Source: Tipula vernalis
Taxonomy: Eukaryota > Arthropoda > Insecta > Diptera > Tipulidae
Direction: 5' to 3'
Length of the DNA stretch: 64,000 nucleotides
Assembly: GCA_958295665.1 (NCBI GenBank)
Contig: OY282560.1
Location: 144,762,091 to 144,826,090 of the forward strand
In this document: positions 1 through 11,025 of the stretch, piece after piece
How the letters are laid out: each line of letters opens with the position of its first letter
Numbering within the stretch: position 1 is the first letter of the stretch
The notes under the pieces: generated by a model
What the model saw: only the letters and a program-made list of their open reading frames with translations
The model's database searches: none
Told to the model about the DNA's origin: nothing
Made by a program: the position numbers and the translations under genes

Positions 1-192
1 TAGTCTGGATCATCCAGCGGAATACTGTCAATTACAACTTTCTGTAAATTATAAAAGGAATTCAGTTAAAAGCTTTTGTCACCATAACATACACAATCAA
101 TATACCTGAACATTACCCATTGTTTGGAATGCAGTGAACATTAACATAAAGCCTAGGCCAAGAAGCAACACATTTAAAAAGTTTTTATCCAT
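1..192 (-). CDS. UNC93-like protein, first two coding exons (partial)
   Basis: Read on the minus strand, an ATG at 192-190 opens 29 codons of a hydrophobic first membrane segment that begins MDKNFLNVLLLG and contains FTAFQTMGN. This ends exactly at 106 with a GT donor (105-104). After a 64-base intron (42-105) ending in CAG, the next exon (41-1) continues in phase 0 with KVVIDSIPLDDPD and leaves the window. The AFQTMGN box followed by a short acidic stretch is the usual N-terminus of insect UNC93-like proteins, polytopic major-facilitator-type membrane proteins; relatives act in receptor trafficking and in potassium-channel regulation. I infer the identity from this N-terminus alone. The rest of the gene lies left of the window, so which paralogue it is cannot be told. 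Confidence 0.72.
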
Positions 193-2356
193 TTTAAAAA
201 TTTGCATACAAATTTACAGACACACAAAATAATTAGAACTAATATTAAACAACAATAAATAAACAGACGATCAAAAAAAAAAAAAAAAAAAAAAAAAACT
301 TGAAAAACACAAAAAAAAACTACGTCTACAAAAACGATCAACACTTATGAAACTTTAAAACCAAACTGTTTTGTGAAAGTTTTCTGTCAGTATTTTTGTT
401 ATGATATTTTTTAATTTTTATGTAATCACGTTACTATGTGTATATACGAATAAAAAAAAAATAATAAAAAAATTACAGAGGTGTAGCGTTGCGTTAGACT
501 TAGATCACTATAAAAATTATTTTTAAATACATGATCGCGCCTGTTATTTTTTTTTTAATTTTTAATACACTGAAATTCCAGTTGTATATCGTTTGGAATT
601 TCTTTTGTTATACAAAAACGAATACGTATCTTAGCTTTGCTCTCGATCGTATTCACTTTAAGTCGAATATAAATAAAGTGATCGGTTATTACTAGCACAA
701 TGTGTTCACTTATACCACGATCTTGTAAAGTTGTAAATATCCACATACAGACATTAAATTTTTTTATCAATTAAATAATGCAGTTGTTTGTTGGCCCAAA
801 TTTTACAAGTGATCTAACGCGCGTTAGAATACGCACTTTTTATTTACAATCGTTTATTATCGCTTATTACATTATTTGTGTGTCAACATTGTCATTTTTT
901 TTTTTTTTTTGTTTTTGTTTTATTGACATCATGACATTATCTAATCAAGGACAATATTTTTTTTTTATTTAACGTGATAATGTCGAAGTATTTCCAAATA
1001 AAATTCAACTTTCTGCTATACATATGAGTTTATGATTATTGTGGTATACCAGTTGATTTCTTTTATAGGATTGGCGGCTTATTTTTATATAGCATTGAAT
1101 GGTAATTTAAGCTTGTTTATTAAACTTGTTTCAATAAATCTCACAAATGTGGGTGCATCCTATACAAACTTGCATTGTCCTAATTACATAATTTATCTTG
1201 TTTACAGTTAATTAAAAATAAGTATGAAGAAGGTCTCAAAATGTTAAAAATTTCAAACTTCTGTTATAATAAAGCTCAAATCGGAATATAAACAATTGAG
1301 ACTTAACCGTTTTAGTAGTTGGAATAAACTGTGATTAAAATGTCGTCCAATTATTATAAATTGATTTAACGCGTACAATACAAAAATCTAGCTCAGGGTT
1401 AGCTTTCAAAACTTAGATTAGTGTCAGACGGGCAAACCAGAATAAACTGAATACTTAAAAATATCGGGTTGAAAGTTAAATAATTTTAAATTGTAGGTCA
1501 AGAATTGGAAAGGAAAACAAATTAAGTGATTTAAAATAATTGGAAAAAAATATGATGCACTGATTTAATCACTCTTTCGGTATATTCCGTTCTCCCACTA
1601 TGGGAAATCTATCGGCGATGATTTTACTCAATGCCAACAGTTGGCGGAACTAAATACTTACCTTCAATGCCAAATTAATTTTCGAAAAAACCCACCTGCT
1701 AATGGAAAATTCCTGTCTATCCTATAGGCTGTTTTTCAATTTCTGGCTTAAATTTAGCACTTTACGTTTCATTGGATTTTGGGTATACACACAATGGGAT
1801 AGTTTGGTTGATTTCTATAGATAGGCTATATGCAAGTCTAGCTCTTATTTTGAATAAATTCTGTTTCTTTGTCTGCTTCCAATGGTCCTACTACCTCTCC
1901 CGAAAAACAAAATAATTTTTTTGGACTATGTAATAACCATAATGGAACCAAGGGCCTTATGGTTATTTTTAAGATAAGACTGGTCATTTGACCATTGAAT
2001 AACCATGTTTTGGCAGACTTTAGGGCGTCTCATTTGTCTGTAAAAAAAAACTGAAGTAAAAACACCTGTATTTAGTTGGTCAAACTGCCTGGAATTTTGC
2101 GACAATCAAATCTGGTGATTGACGGTCAAAGAAACTGAATTTTAGCTACTTTTGTAAATCCTTTCTTCGGTTTAAATTGATGATTAATTATCACGAATTT
2201 ATTGCGTAAACTCAGTCTGTGTGACTGTGAGGTACGCAGTCCGATTACCATATTTTCATTGCGTATTCACGGTCATTTTCAAGTAAAACTGAATTGTTTT
2301 CATTTAAAATTCTAAATGTTTGGTTTTATTTAAATAAATCATAAATATATATATAC
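193..2356. other. AT-rich region upstream of the UNC93-like gene
   Basis: No convincing coding sequence. It contains the presumed 5' untranslated region and promoter side of the minus-strand UNC93-like gene, but I cannot place a start site. Visible landmarks are a long A run near 271-298, A/T homopolymers near 890-910, and a 13-base palindrome gccaacagttggc at 1633-1645 that recurs at 30528-30540. The short reading frames at 555-770 and 778-972 have the composition of AT-rich noise. Confidence 0.5.
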
Positions 2357-2364
2357 ATATATAC

Positions 2365-5300
2365 CAGTGGCGTAGTACGGGTTTTGAAGGTAGGGAAGCA
2401 CTTGACGTTAAGTAATTCCGAGATTGATCCCATTCGCTAAAAAACAATTGATTAATTATAATCCAACAATTAGGATCGCAGACCAGAGCACTATTCTTGT
2501 TTTTGCTGTGAATTGGGAATTGATTTATTATGACTTTTATATACTATTTTGGTACTAGTTTTTCAAGAGCATACTGCAGCAATCGACACAATATGTTTTG
2601 GAAAATAATACCTAAACAGTCTAAAAGTGTCAGAATGTTGCTACGGGAGCTATTTTTTAATTGGATTCGATATTTTGTATTGGATTCTTATTTGAAATGA
2701 ATCAGTTCCGTTCGTTTCTTATTTATAGAAGAACTTTGTACGGATACATCGAATCTTGAGTCGAATACGTTCGAACCGAATTCACAAATACCCTCGCAGA
2801 TTAAAACTGATGTGTGCAGTTTCATTGATATTTTTTCATTTATTTCTATAAAATTATACAACTAATAACCATTAAAAAATAAAAAAAAATAAAAATTTAA
2901 AGGACGCCGCAAATTCATCTAAAATATCATCGTAAAAATTGTGTCTTCCGCAAAAAAATTCCTGCATGCTCAAAAAACAAACAATGTCTATATTTGAAAA
3001 ATATTTTGCGAAAATCGTTTTGTAACTTTGTACTTTCGATAAATTACACGAAGCGGATTTTAATTCTAATATGAAGTTAAATCCATTAATTTTGGGCGGT
3101 CACAAGTGAGCAAGTAAAATTGCAAGCCATCCGACGCCAACCTTGGAAATTACCATCAGTGCACCGTGTGGAAATCTATCATTGCAAACTTCTGCTAGTG
3201 CCTCCATTTTGTTTATATTTGTGGCTATCCAAAAACTAAATCTTATAAAATAGAAAAGTAATGACTACCAGTCAACAAAAATTAGAGGCGTTTCAGACGG
3301 TACACAGCGTCATTACTGAGCAAATATCTAGATTAGCAATATCTAGTTCAGACATTTTTGATATATATGTTCGTCAAAAACGTACTAGTAAATTTTTAAA
3401 AAAATATTGGTGAAGTGGAACGGGAAATATTTTTCATAAGCCATGATGAAGCCTTGGGAATACATTTATTCGAAGACATTTAATATGAGTTTAAATAAAC
3501 GGAGTCGAAAGGCAAGCGTGAATGATACAGATTAATCATTATTTAATACCACAATGAATACTGAAAGGTCTATACAAGTGAAACTGACAAAAATTAATGT
3601 TCTTCCATTTAGCGGAGAATACACGGAATGGCAGTTATTCTATGACTTTCGCCAAAAGTTTCAATATCTGAACGGTTTACTACGGTTTCTGAACTAACCT
3701 TCGAAAACTACTAAATAGTTCAGACGAAATTATTAGATAGCTGCGAGCATTGGGAAGAAACAGAGCAACGGGATTCTTGACTCATTATTATTGTACTCAA
3801 TAAAGTCATGCGATGTACAAAAGGCGTGCGATGTAGATTTTCCAACTATTGACGATTTTTTTAAATTCCTAGGCTCTAGAATCCCGTAAGTCAGAAAGTA
3901 GAAGGACTGGTCCAAATTCTAATGGAAAACTTTTACGATCGTTTGCAATCATTTCGGTAAAATGTGATGTTTGCGATTCTTACGATCATTTTTTGTATCA
4001 GTGTAAAAAGTTCGCGAATAAATCGATCGACTAGCGGAGAAACGATAGTAAGGAATTAAAGCATTGCTTTAATTGCCTCTTGGACACTCGCTCAGTATAC
4101 CAATATAAATCAAAAAGAAGGTGACAAATATGTACAAAGAAGCATCATACATTGTTACACTTAAATCCAACAGAGTCTAAGTTAACCGCACCAGACATCG
4201 GACGTGTTATCAAGGAAATCTGAAGACAAATTTATTAGTACAATCAATGCCACCAATGGCCTTGGTTAAGGTAAAGGATTGGTGTGGAAATAGGGTTACA
4301 TACAAAATCCAAATCCAATCCAACTCTTGTTTATCTCGGAAGCCCGTATGAATCGAGAAAGTCTGACAGACTCCAAAAAGGGATTACATCAATCCAGATG
4401 ACCAGCCTAAATAACTACAACTCAGAATTTCACGTCGAAGTAACTGCTGCACTTCCACCACCAACACCAAACCAAAACGACTTAAGTCTATTGACTGGCA
4501 TTGAATTAGTAGATCCCGAAACAAATAAATCAAACGCCATAGACATTTTATTGGGGTCAGATGTATTTTAGCAAATTTTAGGCTATGGGAAAATTCCAAA
4601 TAATAAAGGTCAAATTATCATACAATAGACCTTATTTGGATAGGTTTGGTTGGACGCCAAGGTGATATTCGAACCATCGCTCTTCATTGTCTACAATATC
4701 AAAATATTCAGCTGATGTCAATATTGACAAACAGTTGAGAACCTTTTGGGGAATTGGAGGAGATTGCAGAGCCATCCAAATAGACGAAGAGGAAAGTGAA
4801 GTCTATTTTGTTGTTAATACGAGGTTGCGTTCATCCAGGAATATACTGAACTCGGAAATTTGGTGAAAATTAGCACAAAAAGGGTTACCCAAGATACTTG
4901 TGTATTTTTTCCACATCACGGTGTTTTAAAAGAAAATAGCATCAGCACAATGTTAATATTAGTATTCGCTGCACCAGCCAAAACCGGATCGGCCGCTTCG
5001 CTCAATGATGAACTCCAGTTGGACAAACATTACAATCAAGTATCTTCGAATAAATTTTGCGGTTTCGGAAACATGCCAGGAAGACCAATGTACGTACAGA
5101 ACTTGGTCACTTATGGTACCGCTTCTTCCCCGTTCTTAGCAACAAGGGTTATGAAAGAACTAGTCAGACTAAACCAAAATATATACCCGGCTGCCGCAAC
5201 TTTACTTAATGCTAATGTGTATTTTAAAGAACTGATGACTGTGATAACCGATTTGAGGGAAGCAATAATTTTGAAAGATGATATAACTAAAACGCTGAAG

Positions 5301-5784
5301 GCTGCGGTAATTGGTACGCCAATTTAGGTAAATTTGTACTAAAATTAAAATTTACTGTGCTAAATGATTTATACGGATATTGGTCCGCAGCCTGGGTTGT
5401 GAAAAACTAACTCATATACGTTTTCAGACATTTAGGTTTTTCTGATATATTTATGTTAAGGAACGATCGTATGGTTGTAGAATGTAAAGCAATCGAGAAA
5501 ACCAAGAATTAGAAGCTATTTTGAATGAAGATAATTTTATGCAGTGTAATATTTCATAGAGAAATAATCAAACGTTATTTTAGTTCCCTTTTGGAATTTT
5601 GTTCAATTAGTTGTTTACATTTAGAGCGGGTAAGGTCGTTTCTTTTTTTTTTTAGAAAACGATTTTGTTCACTCTCCAGCCAATATGAAAATTTTAAAGA
5701 TCATGTGTTGAAGCATATTAGCATTTTCAGTTAGAAATGTAGGGAATCAGTGCTTCCCTTGCTTCCGAAGACGCTACGCCCCTG
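2365..5784. mobile_element. hAT-type DNA transposon (TIRs and 8-bp TSD), non-autonomous
   Basis: The left end starts CAGTGGCGTAG. The reverse complement of the right end starts CAGGGGCGTAG, and both continue to a shared AGGGAAGCACT about 25-35 bases in. Both ends are flanked by the same 8 bases, atatatac (2357-2364 and 5785-5792). CAG-type termini with an 8-bp duplication are the hallmark of the hAT superfamily. I see no hAT transposase inside. The interior instead holds a BEL/Pao remnant (about 3260-5327), either nested or captured. The flanking parts (2365-3240 and 5330-5784) show no recognisable genes. Confidence 0.82.
3260..5327 (+). pseudogene. BEL/Pao retrotransposon gag-pol remnant inside the hAT element
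   Basis: Plus-strand pieces appear in the order expected for BEL/Pao. A gag start lies at 3260. Near 3590-3660 is a gag segment with LPFSGEYTEWQLFYDF, close to the family pattern of a proline/phenylalanine box followed by a GxxxEW turn. A protease-linked segment ends in IDILLGSDVF at 4540-4570. At 4860-5327 a reverse-transcriptase piece has APAKTGSAASLND, then skips to YGTASSPFLATRV and a tail that replaces the usual catalytic-loop surroundings. Most of the polymerase core is deleted, and stops and frameshifts are frequent. No LTR pair or integrase was found. Family assignment is secure, but nothing here can be functional. Confidence 0.72.
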
Positions 5785-5962
5785 ATATATACTTATACAG
5801 AGCTATATGTTTTTCCATCTCCATAAGAGATAAAAAGTATTTAGTATCAAAATTTTAAAACTACATATATCACAAATTCAATTTTACATTAAAAAAAAAA
5901 AAAATCACAATTCAGTTAAATTATAATAATAGACATATAATCAAACATTAAAATTAAATAAA

Positions 5963-6123
5963 TTATTTGAGGTTCTTGGCTCGGAAGTTTAAACGTTTCA
6001 GATTCGTCTGTACTGCACATTTAATTACTTCAAAAGGCTCAATTACATCTTTTTGGTAATTATGAGTTTCCTTCACCAACTCTATAATTTGCGGATTATC
6101 CACAAATAACAGTTTCGTTTTAT
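5963..6123 (-). CDS. Terminal exon of an unidentified minus-strand gene
   Basis: Reading leftward, a pyrimidine-rich acceptor (ttttcag) ends at 6124. The exon from 6123 encodes a lysine-rich, non-repetitive C-terminus of about 53 residues with NPQIIELVKETHNYQKD and FEVIKCAVQTNLKRLNFRAK, ending in a stop at 5963-5965. Its composition is much less AT-biased than the surroundings and looks like real protein, possibly helical. I do not recognise the family. The matching donor appears to be GTATGTG at 8522, with a 2.3-kb hAT element sitting in the intron. It could be a host gene or the last exon of the neighbouring transposon gene. Confidence 0.45.
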
Positions 6124-6225
6124 CTGAAAAACCAAAAGAAGTAAAATTATGCAATTATATATTTAATAATAAAACAATTATTGGATTAATTGTGTTGTAA
6201 TTAGGGGTTGCAAATTTACGGAATT

Positions 6226-6300
6226 TTTCATTTACCGGTAAGTGATAAAACTTCGCTCGGTTTACCGATTTACCGGTAATTTACCGGTAAATCAATAGCT
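6226..6300. repeat. Subterminal ttaccggtaa palindromes of the hAT element
   Basis: The 10-base palindrome ttaccggtaa and close variants occur several times between 6226 and 6295, and again at 8460-8494 beside the other terminus. Subterminal repeats of this sort are where hAT transposases with BED fingers usually bind. The role is inferred from position. Confidence 0.6.
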
Positions 6301-6494
6301 TTTAAATGCATATTTAATATACGAGTAGTTTCCAACCAACAACTTAAAACGATAATGTGGTCATCGAATTTTTCATGTCAGTTAATATTTTATTAAAGAA
6401 AATATACAAAATATTTAATTCATTATTCATTTTATTAATTCACTTAACATTATAATATTTTTGAATTCATTACCTAAATAAAATTCACTTTATT

Positions 6495-8430
6495 TTAGAT
6501 TTCCATTAATAGTTTGTCCTGATTAAAATAACCGCGTAAAAAACAAATATGGCTGGATCGTAATTTTGTTATGACTTGCCCCGCAGCAGAAAATGCTCTT
6601 TCGCTTGCCACGCTTGTTGATTTTATTGAGGACAAGTGTTTTAACGCTAAATCTAAATAGGTTCCAAGTCGCTTCTCCTCTAAAATCGAATCTATTTCTT
6701 TTTTTATTATTTTCTCCAAAGACTTTTGGTATTAATTGGCGCGTGCCCATCATTAAAATTTACTTCGGGTTTCTTCTGAATGGCGAGTTATAATCTTTCT
6801 TTCATGATGACCGGTTGTGGTTCGGAAAGTATTTCTGGATAATCATCAGATGAATCAGTGTCATTGTCAGCAATATTACAATCTCCAGTTTTCATACTTA
6901 TGTAAACGCTCAATAATGCTCACAATTATTTTGACTATTGCAGTTTTACTTAGTAAATTAAATAAACCATAATTTCTATTATTAGTTGTCCTGCCATAAT
7001 CCATCGGATTTTGTAGAAATTGGAATACATCGGAATAATTGGTTCTTCGCTCTTTTATTCTAATTATTAATTCACGCTGTAATTCCTTACTAAGCGATGA
7101 ATTCTGTTCAGATAATTCATCTAGCATGAATTTAAGTGTGACATCTGCACTTAATAATGTAAAATCTGATGAGCTTAATGATTCTACAGCCAATTTGACA
7201 GGTTCCAGTGCCTTTATAATTTCATTAATTAGGTTAAATTCATGTTCTGCAAAGCTGATGTCGATATTTAAGTCTATCAAACTTTTTCGAACAGCAGATT
7301 TTAATTTGAAGAACCGTTCCAGCATAACCAACAAGCTGTTCCAACGAGTTTTGCTATCCAGAATTAAAGCAATTTCCTTTCCAAATTCATTTATGACGTG
7401 CTTTTGAAGTATATTGTCGTTTTTGGTGGGTGAACGCCGGAATATCTTTACTACTCGTCGTATTTTATTGATAACCGGATATAAGTCGTGACGGGATATA
7501 TCGTATTGAACTTGCGAATCATCTGTTATTATTACACTTAAACCCTCAGAAAATCATGATCACTCTTGTCTTCTTCATAGCCTTCAGAATAAGTAGCTTC
7601 ATTTTCTTGTACAAAACTGTAATCACGGCCAGTTGGATACCATGCGCAAAACATAACTGATGATGAGTATTTAAACTTGAACTCATCTTTTTCATCACAG
7701 CTGCACCATCTGTTGTTATTGCAACAACGTTACTAGAATTGATTCCAAATTCTTGCAATTTGTTTTCTAGAATTTCAACGCACTTGTTTGCAGGCATATT
7801 TCCATGTAGCCGTGCGAGTCCTAAATTCCAAAATTTTGTTTGACTATGAATATTTATATTCATGTATCGGCGGTTTTTGATTGACGTCTATTCGTCGAGT
7901 GTGAGGCTAAAATTGTCACCATATTTTATCTGGCTTGCAATTTATTTACGAATTTCGTCACGAATTTTTTCTTCTTAAGCCATTACAATATTTCTTAATA
8001 ACTTCCTTAAATCATAAGAGGTGCAAAATTTTACGAATGGTAGACCATCTTTGGCTACCATTCTTGAAATTACAGCCAGTAGTGAACCATCAGTTGAACT
8101 CTTAAAATAATTTTTAATTAGTCCTAATGTAGTAGCCGACTGTTTTGGTTTGACTGAATCATGTGGAAGGAACTGGCTCATCTCGTTTTAACAAATTAAC
8201 ATGGTATTGGCTCTTAGATGGTAATGAAGTCCACTACTGGAACCTCCAACAGCTTTTAAAACTTTATTACATTCCTGGCATTTTGCCATATCTTTTCCTT
8301 GGTGCAGAAAGTATTCCCATAATGTTTTTTTAATATCTTGTTTAGAAGAGTTTGAACTTTCCATTGCCGATCTAAGTTTAAATATATAAAAGTTTAACTG
8401 AAATTTATCGGTAAATATTTGATTTTTCAC
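6495..8430 (-). pseudogene. hAT (ZBED-type) transposase pseudogene
   Basis: Minus-strand pieces in order: a BED zinc finger (8188-8430) with KCQECNKVLK followed by a downstream histidine pair HYHLR; a linker (7975-8181); the catalytic core start (7546-7863) with VAITTDGAAVM and CFAHGIQLAV, which match the second catalytic aspartate and the C/H motif of hAT enzymes; a middle domain (6876-7334); and a C-terminal dimerisation segment (6495-6719) with SIKSTSVASERAFSAAG. The order and spacing suit a full-length transposase of roughly 600 residues, but the reading frame is broken at least four times. The BED finger probably bound the subterminal repeats. It is inactive now. Confidence 0.85.
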
Positions 8431-8522
8431 CAGTAATTCGGTAAAGAAATTTGGACGGTAAAACCGGTAAATCGATTTACCGTTTACCGGTAATGCAAGC
8501 CCTAGTTGTAATATTCACATAC

Positions 8523-8645
8523 GTTTAGCAAGCGATGTTTGACCTCACCACGAATATTTCAAAATCAGATTCATCGAAAATATATGCGTTAGTTAATTTT
8601 TTACTGTTCTGTTCGGCTTTGTCGAATTGACGTTGACTACGTCTG
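8523..8645 (-). other. Possible penultimate exon with GTATGT donor
   Basis: On the minus strand an open stretch rich in charged residues (including RSQRQFDKAEQNSKKL and IFDESDFEIF) runs down to a consensus donor AAAC|GTATGTG at 8523/8522. The frame that splices correctly into the 5963-6123 exon carries a TGA about 25 bases upstream of the donor, while the longer open frame stops just before it. Either a frameshift has occurred or the true exon is shorter. It abuts the CACTA-like pseudogene, so it may belong to the same transcript. Confidence 0.3.
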
Positions 8646-8648
8646 TCT

Positions 8649-10496
8649 TCAGTTCTGTTTTTCTAAATCTAAAATATTTCCGTCATTAAAATTAGCTTCA
8701 TTTATATCTAACTTGCTTGATTCAATAGGCAAATCGTAAAAATTTCTGCAATTTGTTGCTTTTTTTCTCCAAATGAAAGTATATTCACCTAGTTTTTCAA
8801 TAAAATTAAATTTTATAATAACTTTGTGTTTAGTTAATAACCAACAATTTTTCTCGTCATTCTTTAATTCAAAATTTTTGAAGCACACTCTAGTAAATAT
8901 GGTCCTACTATTCCTTACAATTTTGCCTTTAAGAATTGGAAATGTTCTATTGACTTCAAGATTTTTACCGTATAGCTTTGTGTTACCCAATTCAAATAAT
9001 CTGTTACAAATCTGCGCCAACGGTTGACCAGGTTTTTTCAACAAAGTTTTAACTACTTGCATGAAGCTTTCAAACGGAAATGCTGAGAAATTATCTAACT
9101 GTCCAAACTGAAGGACATTCTGCAATGCATAATATAAGTTAAGTGATGGGATCCATAAAGAAGACTGGTGCCTTCAACAAATTTGAATATTATTTTCTCG
9201 GCAAACGCCGCTTTACTTTTTGAATATTCTTGATGGCACAACAATAAAAGTTCAACATGCAATAGCATAAAATGGTTATATTTGTCTGAAGATAATATAT
9301 TTTTCATTGCAAACGGGCCGGAGTACAGTATGAAAACTCTAAACTCAGTTGCTTTGAAATAAGGCATTTCATGCAACACCCTAATTTTCCTCTGAAAATC
9401 AGAAGGTTGAGATGCCGAAATTAGACGTAAATTATTTGAAATTCGAAATATATCTGAGCTAGATAATCGTGATTTTGCGTCTCCACTGATCCACATTTGT
9501 AACAATTTTTTAACTACGCCAATGCACTCCAAGTGTAAATATTCCAAAGAAAATATTTTTACCATATCGATAGGAAGTTCTTCTAGAATAGAATTTCTTT
9601 TATGGTGTTCTTCTTGAATTCTATTTCTGAAAGATTCATTCGTTCGAAGTTGCGGGGATTCACTTACTGGAAGAGTCATTCTGTTTTGAATAAATTCGCT
9701 CTCTTCAGTTCATTTCAGACAACTAAAATATCCTGTGTGAGATTTGGTTCCTAATAAACTAGATCTGGCGGGGGCATCACAAATAAATTATCGAATGCTA
9801 ATTGATATTTTAAAGCCATTAAGCAAATATCCGTCGGATAATAAAATTTTTAACTAGTCTACTAACGGTCTTAAATAAAGATTAAAGTCATTTGGCTTAT
9901 TTAGCCCGTGGTGTATTCCTACAACGAAGATTTTTGTAGCGTTTACGTTCCAAATTCGTGCTGAAATTGGCCAGAAATAGCTTTGGTTGCTTCTCGAAAT
10001 TGGTATACCATCTATATAAATGTCTAAATGAATTAATGCTGGAGGACTCTCTAGAGGTTGTAAAATGGTTTCAAAGCCAGTTTTGAAACCAATATGTACA
10101 TATTGCCCCGGAAAACAATTCATGACCTCCCTCGTTTTTGGTGTTTGAAGAAGTGTTCGACTATCTATAGGCACATCATAGCCTAAATTATGTTTAAAAA
10201 AATACAATAGTTCATTGAGTGCATTGGCTTTTATATTATACTTCGGTGTCCAACTTCGGAGAAATTCATTTAGACTAGGCTTTCGAGGAGCTTGCATATT
10301 ATCATCTTTTCAATATTAGTAATTTCCACAAAATCTTTATTTAATGTAAAATTATTAGCACTAGCTAAATGTAGTTGATACTGTTTTTGATTTTGTGTCT
10401 CAACTCAAATCTGTTGCAATTTTCAACAGGTATTTCTAATAACCTTCGCTTTATAGATTGTTTAGAAAGTTCTCGAACTGTTTTGTATTTCGACAT
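8649..10496 (-). pseudogene. CACTA/Tnp2-like (Transposase_21-type) transposase pseudogene
   Basis: An ATG at 10496 opens MSKYKTVRELS, a common N-terminus in this insect transposon family, and stops after about 43 residues. A second piece (9854-10297) has LNEFLRSWTPKYNI and an IDGIPISRSN box followed by FWPISARIWN. A third (9095-9790, joined over a stop) has a DAPARSSLLGTKSHTGYFSC knuckle, PIDMVKIFSLEYLHLECIG, and TEFRVFILYSGP. A fourth (8649-9125) has FGQLDNFSAFPFESFMQ and KKPGQPLAQI, the DUF4218-like C-terminal region. Together they give a nearly full-length protein of about 600 residues broken by three or four stops or frameshifts. The superfamily name is from memory of these motifs. No terminal inverted repeats were found. 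Confidence 0.68.
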
Positions 10497-10789
10497 TTCC
10501 CGGAATTTATAATAAATGATGAGTTTTTAAAAAAAACACTTTAAATATAGCAAAAAACTTAAATTAGTGTATGTAGGGAAATGCAGGAAATAACTCGCCG
10601 AACTATAAATGAAATAAGTCCCCGATATTACCATGGAAAATGAAAATTTACTTAAATGAAATAAATCCCTAAAATTTGGGGGGTTATTTAATTATTTTGA
10701 GAGTTATTGCATTTCTTATTTTGGTAACTTGTTTCATTACGAAATACCATTACAGGAAATGAAATAATTTTTAGTTATTTCAATTTTCT

Positions 10790-11025
10790 GGAATTCGAAG
10801 ATTTAATTTTGAAATTCGCTGGAAAATAGAGATTGCATTCTAATTTTAAAATCAAATCTCCATTTTCTAAAATATTTTAAAATTAAATCTTTCTGTTCAA
10901 TAAAAATATTTTTGCGGGAAAAGGAAAATTTAAATTTAAATTCTGAGAGATGGAAATTTAATTTTAAAATTAGAATCAGTTTTCCAAAATATTTCAAAAT
11001 TAAATTTCATTTTCCAAAATATAAC
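10790..11025. repeat. Interspersed self-complementary AT repeat, copy 1
   Basis: A degenerate unit that alternates gaaatttaattttaaaatta with its complement and with ttttccaaaatatttcaaaa. Related copies occur at 12560-12860 and 13260-13375. The units can pair with themselves. No coding potential is visible. Confidence 0.5.

Larger units (their letters stand above)
6202..8504. mobile_element. hAT transposon with BED-finger transposase, 2,303 bp
   Basis: The ends are imperfect inverted repeats (left taggggttgc; right gcaagcccta) flanked by a perfect 8-bp duplication gttgtaat (6194-6201 and 8505-8512). Near both ends sit several copies of the palindrome ttaccggtaa. The interior encodes a broken transposase on the minus strand. 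Removing the element and one duplication copy leaves an intron of 88 bases between the donor at 8522 and the acceptor at 6124, so insertion apparently went into a short intron. Confidence 0.88.

Noticed and set aside
778..972. Short open frame upstream of the UNC93-like gene
   Set aside because: Its second half is a T homopolymer translated as phenylalanines; no support as a gene.
1927..1965. ataaccataa…ttatggttat hairpin
   Set aside because: A 10-base AT stem is expected by chance in such sequence.
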